Positions 17,988-28,123 of a stretch of DNA of 57,573 bases are shown here, one piece after another. This DNA is from Comamonas avium (GTDB taxonomy: Bacteria > Pseudomonadota > Gammaproteobacteria > Burkholderiales > Burkholderiaceae_C). Position 1 is the stretch's first letter, and every line of letters begins with the position of its first letter. The notes below the pieces were generated by a model that was not told the DNA's origin, did not search any database, and saw nothing but the letters and a program-made list of their open reading frames with translations. The translations under genes were made by a program, and so were the position numbers. The stretch lies in assembly GCF_014836675.1 (NCBI RefSeq), contig NZ_JACSQK010000007.1, positions 79,126 to 136,698 on the forward strand, read 5' to 3'.

Positions 17988-18063
17988 AGCACTTAGCGCC
18001 CGTTATTACTGGGTTTCAATGTACTTTCGCTTGCAAACATAGAGTACACAAGCGACAGCAGCT
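17986..18063. repeat. two-armed palindromic repeat, copy H, touching the hisH start
   Basis: The left end ATAGCACTTAGCGCC (17986-18000) and the reversed right end AGCTGCTGTCGCTT (18050-18063) match the family. An inner pairing TGTACT/AGAGTACA lies between them. The minus-strand GCTAT at the left end overlaps the AT of the hisH ATG (17985-17987). Confidence 0.6.
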
Positions 18064-18070
18064 CACATCT

Positions 18071-18709
18071 TTACAGACTGCCTTTGGTGGACGGAATCAC
18101 ACCCGCCATGCGCTCATCGCGCTCCAGCGCAAAACGCATGGCACGGGCAAACGCCTTGAAGATGGTTTCGCACTGGTGGTGGGCGTTGAAACCCTTCAAG
18201 TTGTCAATGTGCAGTGTGACCCCGGCGTGGTTCACAAAGCCCTGGAAAAACTCGAACACCAGCTGGGTATCCAGCTCGCCAATGCGGCCCGCGGTGAACT
18301 TGCAGTCCATGTGCAGCCCGGGGCGGCCCGAAAAATCAATCACCACGCGCGAGAGCGCTTCGTCCAGCGGCACATAGGCGTGGCCGTAGCGGCGAATGCC
18401 CTTTTTGTCGCCCACGGCCTTGGCAAAGGCCTGGCCAATGGTGATGCCAATGTCTTCCACCGTGTGGTGGCCGTCAATGTGCAGATCACCCTCGCAATCC
18501 ACGTCCAGATCAATCAGGCCGTGGCGGGCAATCTGGTCGAGCATGTGGTCCAGAAAACCAATGCCAGAGCGCAGCTGCGCCTTGCCCGTGCCGTCCAGAT
18601 CCACGCGCACGTGCACATGGGTTTCGGCGGTGTTGCGCTGCACCTCGGCCACGCGGGCGGTGCTCTCAGCAGAAGCGGTAGCGGTGGAGGGGACGAGTGC
18701 ATTGCTCAT
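18071..18709 (-). CDS. hisB: imidazoleglycerol-phosphate dehydratase
   Basis: The protein has 212 residues and is a monofunctional IGPD, with no phosphatase domain. Metal-binding repeats are [29 protein letters not shown] and [23 protein letters not shown] ([11 protein letters not shown]). The ATG at 18709 overlaps the hisC stop (ATGA), with AGGAA 7 bases upstream. The upstream in-frame start would overlap hisC by 70 bases and is rejected. Confidence 0.97.
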   Translation of the reverse strand: MSNALVPSTATASAESTARVAEVQRNTAETHVHVRVDLDGTGKAQLRSGIGFLDHMLDQIARHGLIDLDVDCEGDLHIDGHHTVEDIGITIGQAFAKAVGDKKGIRRYGHAYVPLDEALSRVVIDFSGRPGLHMDCKFTAGRIGELDTQLVFEFFQGFVNHAGVTLHIDNLKGFNAHHQCETIFKAFARAMRFALERDERMAGVIPSTKGSL

Positions 18710-19827
18710 AACGATTCCTTCAAGGCTGCCAACATGCGGGCATTTTCTTCGCGGGTGCCCACGGTCAGACGCAGGCAATTGGCCAGCAACGGGTGCATGG
18801 CCGAGACATTTTTGACCAGAACGCCGCGCTCCTTCATGGCCGCCTGCGCCCTGGCGGCATCTTGCACGCGCAGCAGCACCATATTGGCCTCTGAAGGCCA
18901 GACTTTGTCTACCCCGGGCAAAGCGGTCAGTGCATCGATCAAGGGCTGGCGCTCAGCGCGGATGGCAGCGGCCTGCTCTGCGTACAGATCGGCATGCTCC
19001 AGCGCAAAGATCGCAGTTTCGCAATTGAGCACGCTGATGTTGTAGGGCGGGCGCACCTTGTCCAGCTCATTGACGATGGCCGCCGGGCCAATCAGGTAGC
19101 CCAGCCGGGCGCCGGCCAGACCAAACTTGGACAGCGTGCGCATCAGCAGCACATGCGCGTTGCGCGCAGGGTTGGCGTGCATTTGCGTGATCCAGCTGCG
19201 GCTGGCAAAAGGCTGGTAGGCCTCATCCATCACCACCAGGCCGCCAATGGCACCGACCGCATCAATCACGGCCTGCACCTTGTCTTCGGCCCACAGCGTG
19301 GCGGTGGGGTTGTTGGGGTAGGCCAGATAGGTAATGGCGGGCTGCTGCGCGGCTATGGTGGCCAGCATGGCGGGCACATCCAGGTCAAAGTCGGCTGTCA
19401 GTTGCACAGGCACAAAGTCCAGCCCCTGCAACTGCGCACTCATGGGGTACATCACAAAGCCGGGCATGGGCGCCAGCATCTTGGCGCGCCCCTGAGCACC
19501 CGGTTGTGCGGTCGCCAGCGCCAGCAAGGTGATGATTTCATCCGAGCCATTGCCCAGCAGCACCGCGCTGCCCTCAGGTGCACCGGCGTAGTCTTGGAGC
19601 ATCTGCTTCAAAACGTCCAGGCGCTCGCCGGGGTAACGGTTGATTTCCAGTGCGCCCAAACGCTCTCCCAGCGCCTTTTGCAGCGCCTGCGGCAGACGGA
19701 ACGGGTTCTCCATCGTGTCCATCTTGAGCAGGCCCTGCGAAGGCTGCACATGGTAGGCATGCATGGCCCGCACGTCGGCACGGATGCGTTGCAGCGCTTT
19801 GGCTTGGGTCGAGGAATCAGCAGACAT
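18706..19827 (-). CDS. hisC: histidinol-phosphate aminotransferase
   Basis: This 373-residue fold-type I aminotransferase has [11 protein letters not shown] near the N-terminus, [38 protein letters not shown], and the PLP lysine in [16 protein letters not shown]. It makes histidinol phosphate. It is separated from hisD by the lipoprotein gene, a terminator and the toxin-antitoxin pair, so this half of the his genes may need its own promoter. Confidence 0.96.
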   Translation of the reverse strand: MSADSSTQAKALQRIRADVRAMHAYHVQPSQGLLKMDTMENPFRLPQALQKALGERLGALEINRYPGERLDVLKQMLQDYAGAPEGSAVLLGNGSDEIITLLALATAQPGAQGRAKMLAPMPGFVMYPMSAQLQGLDFVPVQLTADFDLDVPAMLATIAAQQPAITYLAYPNNPTATLWAEDKVQAVIDAVGAIGGLVVMDEAYQPFASRSWITQMHANPARNAHVLLMRTLSKFGLAGARLGYLIGPAAIVNELDKVRPPYNISVLNCETAIFALEHADLYAEQAAAIRAERQPLIDALTALPGVDKVWPSEANMVLLRVQDAARAQAAMKERGVLVKNVSAMHPLLANCLRLTVGTREENARMLAALKESL

Positions 19828-19881
19828 GGGGTTCACACTTTCAAATTTCTTGCAGGCATGCAGTGGCTGGATCATCCGCCC

Positions 19882-20325
19882 TCAGGCAGCATCTGCGCCG
19901 GGGCTGGCCGCCTGCTGCAAGGGGTGCACCATGGTGACGCCACCGTAGTGCGCCCCATGGGGCAGATGCAGCGTCAGCATTTGCTCGCAACCACTGTGCT
20001 GGGCACAGGCCACGGCCAGACAGTCTGCAAACGGCAATGCGTGGCGTGCCTGCACCGCCCACGCGGTTTCCAGCGTGGCGGCATCGGTTTTCCAGGGGTT
20101 CCAGGTCTGGTAGCGGCGAATGGCAGCGCGCGCATCGCCTTGGGGCATGGGAGCAGCACCCGTGGTGACCTGGTCGTAAAACTCCACCAGTGCCTGATTA
20201 CCGGTACGCCCCGTGCGGCTGCGCCACAGCAGATCCAGCCAGTCGAGTACGGCGGCATACAAGGCAGGCTGGCCCACATCTTCTGCGGCAATCAGTGCCG
20301 ATGTATCGACGAACACCGGGTTCAT
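19882..20325 (-). CDS. PIN-domain toxin (VapC-type ribonuclease)
   Basis: The protein has 147 residues. PIN acidic residues are D7 in VFVDTSALIAAED, E48 in NQALVEFY and D101 in PFADCLAVACAQ. This is the Mg-binding set of VapC-like RNases. Its ATG overlaps the antitoxin stop (ATGA), the classic coupling of a toxin-antitoxin pair. The RNA target is not known. Confidence 0.88.
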   Translation of the reverse strand: MNPVFVDTSALIAAEDVGQPALYAAVLDWLDLLWRSRTGRTGNQALVEFYDQVTTGAAPMPQGDARAAIRRYQTWNPWKTDAATLETAWAVQARHALPFADCLAVACAQHSGCEQMLTLHLPHGAHYGGVTMVHPLQQAASPGADAA

Positions 20326-20600
20326 GCCACACCTTCATGGTTCAAGTCTTTGGGGCCTGCAGCACGCTTGCCCGCGGCACTGCGCGCTGCGTTTTTTGTG
20401 GACGATGCGCCCCCCCCCGCTTGCCAGGTGCGCTCATCGGTGCGCCACGCCAGATAGGCGCGTTCATACGTATCTTCGCGGCGCTGCATCTCGGCCATAA
20501 AGTCACCCAGCATGCGCGAGACACTGGTGCCCCGGCGCGCTGCCTCGATGCGTGCCCATTCAAGCACGCTGTCTTCGACGGTGATAGTGACGTTCTTCAT
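20322..20600 (-). CDS. ribbon-helix-helix antitoxin partner of the PIN toxin
   Basis: The protein has 92 residues. The N-terminal strand KNVTITVEDSVLEWARIEAARRGTSVSRMLGDFM is a ribbon-helix-helix DNA-binding domain of the CopG/Arc type. The C-terminal part is basic and flexible and probably wraps the toxin. It lies 11 bases downstream of a strong nested palindrome that is the likely autoregulatory operator. Confidence 0.85.
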   Translation of the reverse strand: MKNVTITVEDSVLEWARIEAARRGTSVSRMLGDFMAEMQRREDTYERAYLAWRTDERTWQAGGGASSTKNAARSAAGKRAAGPKDLNHEGVA

Positions 20601-20610
20601 GCGGACTAGT

Positions 20611-20645
20611 CTACACGAATTTCGTGTTGCACGAAGTTCGTGTAG
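20611..20645. promoter_or_regulatory. nested palindromic operator of the toxin-antitoxin operon
   Basis: CTACACGAATTTCGTG (20611-20626) and CACGAAGTTCGTGTAG (20630-20645) are inverted copies with one mismatch around a TTG spacer. Each arm holds its own palindrome (CACGAA-T-TTCGTG and CACGAA-G-TTCGTG). That gives four CACGAA half-sites in tandem, well suited to two RHH tetramers. Confidence 0.75.
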
Positions 20646-20703
20646 CCAGATTTATGCCTTCCGCATGCTCCCGTCCAGATGCGGGCAAACGCGTCGCGTG
20701 GAT

Positions 20704-21576
20704 TCAGCGGTAGGCCGGTGGCGGCGCATAAATCGTGCTGCCTGCGTCTGCCGGGAAAGCCTGTGGCCCTGCGGGAGCCTGTGTTGGTGCCGTGGGCTTG
20801 AGCTCAAACAAGGCAACACCCATCGCGCCCAGATTGCGCGCATCGCCCGCAGGCGTGTTGGCGGCATAGGCCTGGGGTTTGCTGGCAAAGCGAAAGGCCG
20901 CTACTTCACTGGCGCTTTTGCGAAAGCCATCAATGCGCATGGTCTGACCTGGCTCCAGAATGTAGCCCCCAGCTGCCTGACTGCCGGTGCGGCCACCGAG
21001 CACATCCAGACCATCTACGGTGGCCACCACCTCATAACGGGTCTGGCTGCGATTGACAAACTGCAGCTCATAACGCTCACCTTGCTTGCCCGCTACACGG
21101 TAGTCCTGCGCACCGCGCGTGCTGTAAATGGGCAAGGCTTGCTCCTGCTCGCCCAGTACCGACCACTCCACTTTGCCGCCCGCCAGCAAAATATTCAGTT
21201 GCTGGTTGGCGCGGCGGCCCAGCGCCTGCTGAATGCTCGCCAGATCGGTGTAGGCAATTTGGCGCAGTTCTTGCGGCTGCTGCGTCACCCGCTCGGCGGG
21301 CACATAGCGCACTGCGGATTCACGCCCCTCGCCCCATTGCGTGCCCAGCGTAGAAGCCGAGGCACGGGCGGGCGGTGCCAGCCGGCGTTCAGCGGTTTGC
21401 GAACTGCGCTGTACCTGCTGCGCAGACGTCGCGGCGCTGGAAGACTCGTTCACTGCGTCAGAAGACCGCCCTGCCTGCATGGTGGGTGCACACCCCAGCA
21501 AAGCCCCCAACACGAACCCCACCACACACCACCGCTGGGTGCGACCGAACACGTTCTTTCTCAAACTCAACACCAT
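20704..21576 (-). CDS. putative lipoprotein of unknown function
   Basis: The protein has 290 residues. The signal peptide ends in a lipobox GALLGC with C29. A Ser/Ala/Gln-rich low-complexity stretch follows (about 35-75). The conserved-looking core (about 100-255) includes IYSTRGAQDYRVAGKQGERYELQFVNRSQTRYEVVATVDGLDVL and GYILEPGQTMRIDGFRKS, which read like an all-beta domain. I do not recognise the family. The ATG at 21576 has AGGAGG 4 bases upstream. It sits between hisD and the toxin-antitoxin genes. Confidence 0.8.
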   Translation of the reverse strand: MVLSLRKNVFGRTQRWCVVGFVLGALLGCAPTMQAGRSSDAVNESSSAATSAQQVQRSSQTAERRLAPPARASASTLGTQWGEGRESAVRYVPAERVTQQPQELRQIAYTDLASIQQALGRRANQQLNILLAGGKVEWSVLGEQEQALPIYSTRGAQDYRVAGKQGERYELQFVNRSQTRYEVVATVDGLDVLGGRTGSQAAGGYILEPGQTMRIDGFRKSASEVAAFRFASKPQAYAANTPAGDARNLGAMGVALFELKPTAPTQAPAGPQAFPADAGSTIYAPPPAYR

Positions 21577-21693
21577 GCTGCCTCCTGCTACTGGGCCCTG
21601 GCAAGCTGCCAAGGCATGTGCGCAGTGTTCAACAAATTGCGCAGAATTCACCACCTGGCCACACTTGGTTGCACTTAATTGACTCCCGCCATC

Positions 21694-21717
21694 AAAAAAC
21701 CGCGCTCAAGAGCGCGG
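21694..21717 (-). terminator. terminator after hisD
   Basis: Minus-strand arms CCGCGCTC and GAGCGCGG close on a 2-base gap and are followed by TTTTTT. It lies 22 bases past the hisD stop and splits the his genes into a murA-hisG-hisD part and a hisC onward part. Confidence 0.88.
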
Positions 21718-21738
21718 CTGGAGTGACAGCGGCACGCC

Positions 21739-23055
21739 TTACTTCAGGCGCATTTCTGCTGCACGGGCGTGACCTTGCAGGCCTTCGCCGTAGGCCAGCT
21801 CGGCTGCGATCTTGCCCAGCACCTGCGCACCTGCTTCACTCACTTCAATGATGCTGGAGCGTTTCTGGAAGTCGTACACCCCCAAAGGCGACGAGAAGCG
21901 CGCCGTGCCGCTAGTAGGCAGCACGTGGTTGGGGCCTGCGCAGTAGTCGCCCAGCGATTCACTGGTGTAGGCACCCAGAAAAATGGCCCCTGCATGCTTG
22001 AGGCTGGGCTCCCACCGGTGAGGATCATTGCTGGAGACTTCCAGATGCTCGGGTGCAATGCGGTTGGAGATGGCACAGGCCTCTTGCATGTCGCGCGTCA
22101 AAATCAGTGCACCCCGGTCGTTGAGGCTTTTGGCGATGATGTCCTTGCGCGGCATTTCGGGCAGCAGACGGTCAATCGATTGCTGCACGGCGTCAATATA
22201 GGCAGCATCAGGACACAGCAAGATGGACTGCGCCAGCTCGTCATGCTCGGCCTGGCTGAACAAATCCATCGCCACCCAGTCGGGGGGCGTGGTGCCATCT
22301 GCCAGCACCAAAATTTCAGACGGCCCGGCAATCATGTCAATGCCCACCATGCCAAAAACGCGCTTCTTGGCGCTGGCCACATAGGCGTTACCGGGACCAG
22401 TGATCTTGTCCACCTTGGGCACAGTGGCCGTGCCATAGGCCAGAGCCGCTACAGCCTGCGCCCCACCAATGGTGAATGCACGGTGCACGCCCGCCACATA
22501 GGCAGCCGCCAGCACCAGCGGATTTTTTTCACCCTTGGGCGTGGGCACCACCATGATGATTTCGGGCACACCTGCCACATGGGCTGGAATGGCGTTCATC
22601 AGCACGCTGCTGGGATATGCGGCCTTGCCACCGGGCACGTAAATGCCTACGCGGTCCAGCGGCGTCACCTTCTGGCCCAGCAGGGTGCCGTCTTCGTCAC
22701 GGTAGCTCCAGCTTTCGCCGTTGGCTTTCTTTTGCGCCTCGTGGTAGGTGCGCACACGTTGCGCGGCCGCTTGCAGTGCATGCTTTTGTGCAGCGCCCAG
22801 GCTGTCAAAAGCAGCCTTCAACTCTGTCTGCGTCAGCTCCAGCGCCTGCATGCTGGGCGCATCCAGCCCGTCAAAGCGGGCCGTGTACTCCAGCACCGCA
22901 GCATCACCACGGGACTGCACATCGGCCAGGATATCGGCCACGCGCTGCTCAATCGCCGCATCCGTATCGGCTGACCAATGCAGGCGTTGCGCAAAATCAT
23001 GTTCGAAATTGGCATCCGCGGTGGACAGACGAAGGGGGGTTGCTGCGATTTCCAT
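21739..23055 (-). CDS. hisD: histidinol dehydrogenase
   Basis: The protein has 438 residues. Family blocks are [60 protein letters not shown] and [17 protein letters not shown], with the Zn-site and catalytic residues in SEHDE/QAEHDE and [20 protein letters not shown]. It oxidises histidinol to histidine in two NAD-dependent steps. It lies 30 bases after hisG and is followed by a strong terminator. Confidence 0.97.
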   Translation of the reverse strand: MEIAATPLRLSTADANFEHDFAQRLHWSADTDAAIEQRVADILADVQSRGDAAVLEYTARFDGLDAPSMQALELTQTELKAAFDSLGAAQKHALQAAAQRVRTYHEAQKKANGESWSYRDEDGTLLGQKVTPLDRVGIYVPGGKAAYPSSVLMNAIPAHVAGVPEIIMVVPTPKGEKNPLVLAAAYVAGVHRAFTIGGAQAVAALAYGTATVPKVDKITGPGNAYVASAKKRVFGMVGIDMIAGPSEILVLADGTTPPDWVAMDLFSQAEHDELAQSILLCPDAAYIDAVQQSIDRLLPEMPRKDIIAKSLNDRGALILTRDMQEACAISNRIAPEHLEVSSNDPHRWEPSLKHAGAIFLGAYTSESLGDYCAGPNHVLPTSGTARFSSPLGVYDFQKRSSIIEVSEAGAQVLGKIAAELAYGEGLQGHARAAEMRLK

Positions 23056-23085
23056 AGTGTTTACTGCTTCAACAGTGGGAGAAAA

Positions 23086-23732
23086 TTAGTTGTTCTTGGC
23101 GGCCACAGCCTGCGCAAACGCATCAATGATGTGGCGCAGCGGTTTTTGCTTGAGCTTGAGCGAAGCCTGATTGACCACCAGTCGCGAGCTGATGTCGATG
23201 ATGGGCTCCACCTCCACCAGATCATTGGCTCTGAGCGTGTTGCCGGTGGACACCAGATCGACGATGGCATCGGCCATGCCCGTCAGCGGTGCCAGCTCCA
23301 TCGAGCCGTACAGCTTGATCATGTCCACGTGCACGCCCTTGTTGGCGAAAAACTCACGCGCAATCGTTGTGTACTTGGTGGCCACCTTCAGGCGTGCGCC
23401 CTGCTTGACGGCGTGTGCGTAGTCAAAGCCATTGCGCACGGCCACGCTCACGCGGCATTTGGCAATCTGCAAGTCCAGCGGCTGGTACAGGCCCTGGCCA
23501 CCGTGCTCGATCAGCGAGTCAGAACCCGAAACGCCCAGGTCTGCACCGCCGTACTGCACGTACACGGGCACATCCGAAGCACGCACCAGCACCACGCGCA
23601 CTTCGGGGTTGGTAGTGTCAAAAATCAGCTTGCGCGATTTGTCCACGTCTTCCGTGACTTCAATGCCTGCAGCAGCCAGCAAAGGAACGGTCTCTTCAAA
23701 TATGCGGCCCTTGGACAGGGCAATGGTGATGC

Positions 23733-23736
<4 letters not shown>
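23086..23736 (-). CDS. hisG: ATP phosphoribosyltransferase, short form
   Basis: The protein has 216 residues and lacks the C-terminal regulatory domain of long HisG. Blocks include [46 protein letters not shown] and [25 protein letters not shown] (the PRPP loop region). Short HisG enzymes need HisZ for activity, but no hisZ is in this window. The start overlaps the murA stop (ATGA). Confidence 0.96.
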
Positions 23737-25001
<1,265 letters not shown>

Positions 25002-25058
25002 GGCGCTGGAGCCTTGAATCTAAATTTAAATGAAATCACGCTCAACTCCTTGTGAGTC

Positions 25059-25074
25059 AAGCGCTAACAGCTAT
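25059..25074. repeat. half copy of the palindromic repeat (G)
   Basis: The reversed arm ATAGCTGTTAGCGCTT is a good match to the family end. The opposite arm in the murA-ibaG gap is too degenerate to call. Confidence 0.5.
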
Positions 25075-25087
25075 CTATTTTTAAGAC

Positions 25088-25330
25088 TTATTCAGTCTTG
25101 GCAGACCATTCTGCCGGAGTGAAGGTTTTCATGGACAGGGCATGCACCTCGTCGGTCTTGATGCGCTCACCCATGGTGGCATACACCAGCCGCTGGCGCG
25201 CCAGCAAGCGCTTGCCTTCGAACTCCGCAGAAACGATGGTGGCATACCAATGGCGGCCATCACCCTCAACGGCCAGATGCTCGCAGTTCAGCCCTGCGCG
25301 GATGATGGATTGGAGTTGATCAGCAGTCAT
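25088..25330 (-). CDS. ibaG: BolA/IbaG family protein
   Basis: The protein has 80 residues with a BolA fold. The helix-turn stretch CEHLAVEGDGRHWYATIVSAEFEGKRLLARQRLVYATMGERI matches IbaG/YrbA. The conserved Cys at the start of that block may help form [2Fe-2S] complexes with a monothiol glutaredoxin. The position next to murA and the mla genes favours IbaG over BolA. The ATG at 25330 is used because the 8 upstream codons do not match the family. Confidence 0.9.
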   Translation of the reverse strand: MTADQLQSIIRAGLNCEHLAVEGDGRHWYATIVSAEFEGKRLLARQRLVYATMGERIKTDEVHALSMKTFTPAEWSAKTE

Positions 25331-25397
25331 AGTTTTCTCAGTGCCGCAGTGCAAGCGCTGCGGTCAAAAGCAGCGCGCCCCAAAAAGGCACGCCACA

Positions 25398-26168
25398 TCA
25401 ATGGCGAATTTTGTAGCCAATGCGCAGCAAGTGGATAGCCAGTGCGCTCACGGCCAGCCACGCTGCGCCGACGATACCCAGGCTCACCCAGGGAGAAATA
25501 TCGCTTTGGCCGAAGAAGCCATACCGGAAGCCGTCGATCATGTAGAAAAACGGATTCAGGTGGCTGACCTGCTGCCAGAACGGCGGCAGGGATTGAATGG
25601 AATAGAACACGCCCGACAGAAACGTCATGGGCATGATCAGGAAATTCTGGAAAGCTGCCATCTGGTCAAATTTATCGGCCCACAGGCCGGCAATCAGACC
25701 CAGCGTGCCCAGCAGCGCAGCACCCAGGACGGCAAACACCACAATCCACAGCGGTGCGACTGCCACAGGCGCAGTAAAGAACAGGGTCACGATATAGACA
25801 CCCAGCCCAACCACCAAACCACGAACCACCGATGAGCCGACATAGGCGCAAAACCACGCCCAGTGCGACAGCGGCGTGAGCAGGATGAATACCACGCTGC
25901 CCATGATCTTGCTTTGCACCAGGCTGGAGGAGCTATTGGCAAACGCGTTTTGCAGCACGCTCATCATCACCAGTCCCGGCACCAGAAAGGCGGTATAGCC
26001 CACCCCTTCAAATACCTGCACATGGTCTTGCAGCACATGACCAAAGATCAGCAGGTAGAGCACCGCCGTCATCACGGGGGCGGCCACGGTCTGAAAGCTC
26101 ACCTTCCAGAAACGCAGAATTTCTTTATAGAACAGCGAGGTCCAGCCTTTCATCTGGGGGAACATCAT
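25398..26168 (-). CDS. ABC-2 type transporter permease (YadH-like)
   Basis: The protein has 256 residues and six hydrophobic helices. Typical ABC-2 blocks are FLVPGLVMMSVLQNAFANSSSSLVQSKIMG and MTFLSGVFYSIQSLPPFWQQVSHLNPFFYMIDGFRYGFFG. It pairs with the ATPase directly upstream through an ATGA overlap, giving a half-transporter set like E. coli YadGH. The substrate is unknown. Its place inside the mla-ibaG-murA block suggests an envelope role. Confidence 0.92.
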   Translation of the reverse strand: MMFPQMKGWTSLFYKEILRFWKVSFQTVAAPVMTAVLYLLIFGHVLQDHVQVFEGVGYTAFLVPGLVMMSVLQNAFANSSSSLVQSKIMGSVVFILLTPLSHWAWFCAYVGSSVVRGLVVGLGVYIVTLFFTAPVAVAPLWIVVFAVLGAALLGTLGLIAGLWADKFDQMAAFQNFLIMPMTFLSGVFYSIQSLPPFWQQVSHLNPFFYMIDGFRYGFFGQSDISPWVSLGIVGAAWLAVSALAIHLLRIGYKIRH

Positions 26169-27070
26169 GCAGCCCCCTTCATGACTTGCAAGAACACATC
26201 TTCCAGATCGGCACGGCGAATTTCCATGTCTTCCATCACCACGCCCGCTTCGCGCAGCGTCGCCAAAAAAAACTCGATATCGTGCGGACCCTGGGCTGGC
26301 AATTGCACCACACGCCCGGTCACACGGGCCACGGGCGCCAGTGTTTCTGGCAGCGCCTGGTCGGTCTTGAATTGCAGCACGTTGGATGAAGCCGTCTTCA
26401 GCAGATTGGACGTGTCATCCAGCGCCACCACACTCCCGTGCTTGAGCATGGCAATGCGGTTGCACAAAGCTTCGGCCTCTTCGAGGTAATGGGTGGTCAG
26501 CAAGACTGTGTGTCCCTGCTTGTTGAGCTTGGCAATGAAGTGCCACAGCGTTTGTCGCAACTCCACATCGACACCGGCAGTCGGTTCATCCAGCACAATA
26601 ATTGGAGGTTTATGCACCAGCGCCTGCGCCACCAGCACGCGGCGTTTCATGCCCCCTGAAAGCTGGCGCATATTGGCCTGCGCCTTATCGGCCAAGCCCA
26701 GACTTTCCAGCAATTCGTCAATCCATGCATCGTTGTTCTTGACGCCGAAGTAGCCCGACTGCAAGCGCAGGGTTTCACGCACATTGAAAAACGGATCAAA
26801 CACCAGCTCCTGCGGCACCACACCCAACTGCTTGCGTGCAGCCGCAAAATCGCTGTGCACATCTTTGCCCATGACCGTAATGCGGCCCGAAGTGGCCTTG
26901 GACAGCCCCGCCAAAATACTGATCAGCGTGGTTTTACCGGCCCCATTGGGGCCTAGCAAACCAAAAAACTCGCCTTCAGCAATGTCCAAGCTCACGTTAT
27001 TGAGGGCTTGAAAACCGCCGTTGGAGGTTGCGTAGGTTTTGGAGAGGGATTGGATAGAGACGGCTGGCAT
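26165..27070 (-). CDS. ABC transporter ATP-binding protein (YadG-like)
   Basis: The protein has 301 residues. Walker A is GPNGAGKTTL, the ABC signature is LSGGMKRR, Walker B is PIIVLDEPTAGVD, and the switch His is in TTHYLEEAE. The C-terminal 70 residues or so form the regulatory domain seen in drug-exporter-like ATPases. It couples to the permease by a 4-base overlap and follows mlaB by 57 bases. Confidence 0.95.
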   Translation of the reverse strand: MPAVSIQSLSKTYATSNGGFQALNNVSLDIAEGEFFGLLGPNGAGKTTLISILAGLSKATSGRITVMGKDVHSDFAAARKQLGVVPQELVFDPFFNVRETLRLQSGYFGVKNNDAWIDELLESLGLADKAQANMRQLSGGMKRRVLVAQALVHKPPIIVLDEPTAGVDVELRQTLWHFIAKLNKQGHTVLLTTHYLEEAEALCNRIAMLKHGSVVALDDTSNLLKTASSNVLQFKTDQALPETLAPVARVTGRVVQLPAQGPHDIEFFLATLREAGVVMEDMEIRRADLEDVFLQVMKGAA

Positions 27071-27127
27071 GAGCGTGACATTCTAAAGCCCTGCGGTCAC
27101 CCGTCCTGCGCCACGGGCTTGCGACAG

Positions 27128-27427
27128 TTACATGACCGCAGCGGCGGCCTCTGGATCCAGCAAAGGCATCACGCCATACACCTGCGCCAGCGACTGCAAG
27201 CTCGGTGTCCAGCCTTGCACCCGCAGCACTCGGCCCTGTGCCTGCGCTGCACGGCGGCAGGCAAGCAGCAAAGCCAAACCAGCGGAGTCAAACGACTGCA
27301 CACCCGAGGCTTGCAGCACAATGCCCTGCCCCTGCGGTGCGGCCTGCATGCTGCGCACTAACTGCGTCTGAACCGTTTCCACGACCTGTGCAGTCAATAC
27401 GGAAGGAAGTGCAATGGTGTGGCTCAT
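27128..27427 (-). CDS. mlaB: MlaB, STAS-domain subunit of the phospholipid ABC transporter
   Basis: The protein has 99 residues with a STAS fold. The signature is LQASGVQSFDSAGLALLLACRRAAQAQGR, with the Ser and Asp region of anti-sigma antagonist-like proteins. In the Mla complex MlaB binds MlaF and is needed for stability. It follows mlaC at a 9-base gap. Confidence 0.9.
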   Translation of the reverse strand: MSHTIALPSVLTAQVVETVQTQLVRSMQAAPQGQGIVLQASGVQSFDSAGLALLLACRRAAQAQGRVLRVQGWTPSLQSLAQVYGVMPLLDPEAAAAVM

Positions 27428-27436
27428 GCTGTCGCT

Positions 27437-28078
27437 TTACTTGCCGGCCTTGGCATCAGCCGCGATGGTGCGGCTGCTCAGGGCATTGATCAAGCCGTCA
27501 ATACCGCCTTTGTTGAGCTCTTGCGCGAATTGGGTACGGTAGGTTTCTACCATCCACACGCCCAGCACGTTCAGATTGTAAATTTTCCAGCCTGTGCCGC
27601 TGGCGTTTTCCAGGCGGAAGTCCAGCTGGACAGGTTCGCCCTTGCCATGAACCTCGGTCCGCACCAGCACGTCCGTGTCGCCCGGCGCTGCACGCAGTGG
27701 CTTGACGACGATGCGTTGATCGCTGACCTGCTTCAAGGCACCTGCGTAGGTCCGAATCAGCATGAGCTTGAACTCCTGCTGCAAGCGTTCGCGCTGCGCA
27801 GGCGTTGCCTGGCGCCACTGCGGCCCCACCGCCGCTGATGTCATGCGTCGAAAATTCACATAGGGCATCACGGTGGTGTCAACCACCTGAGAGATACGTG
27901 TGATATTGCCGTTACGCAGCTCAGGATCGGCCTTGATCGTTTCCAAAATGTCCGTCGACAGGCGCTTGACCAAGGCATCAGGCGCCTCGATGGCAGCAGT
28001 CTGCGCCCATGCAGGAGCGGCCAACCACAGGGTAGCGCTAGCAGCCAGCAGTGTGGCCAGTGTGCGTCGTTGCATCAT
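27437..28078 (-). CDS. mlaC: MlaC, periplasmic phospholipid-binding protein
   Basis: The protein has about 213 residues. The signal peptide MMQRRTLATLLAASATLWLAAPAWAQ is followed by the Tol_Tol_Ttg2 domain (VVDTTVMPYVNFRRMTSAAVGPQWRQATPAQRERLQQEFKLMLIRTYAGAL). It shuttles phospholipids between the outer-membrane MlaA and the inner-membrane MlaFEDB complex. Four ATG codons stand in a row (28084, 28081, 28078, 28075). 28078 fits best, with GGAA 6 bases upstream. Confidence 0.93.
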   Translation of the reverse strand: MMQRRTLATLLAASATLWLAAPAWAQTAAIEAPDALVKRLSTDILETIKADPELRNGNITRISQVVDTTVMPYVNFRRMTSAAVGPQWRQATPAQRERLQQEFKLMLIRTYAGALKQVSDQRIVVKPLRAAPGDTDVLVRTEVHGKGEPVQLDFRLENASGTGWKIYNLNVLGVWMVETYRTQFAQELNKGGIDGLINALSSRTIAADAKAGK

Positions 28079-28123
28079 CATCATTTCCTTTTGCACCAAA
28101 ACTGCGTGTCTTGGCTATGCGGC

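Noticed and set aside
18000..18063. his attenuator leader peptide before hisH
   Set aside because: No run of His codons was found. The hairpins there belong to the dispersed palindromic repeat.
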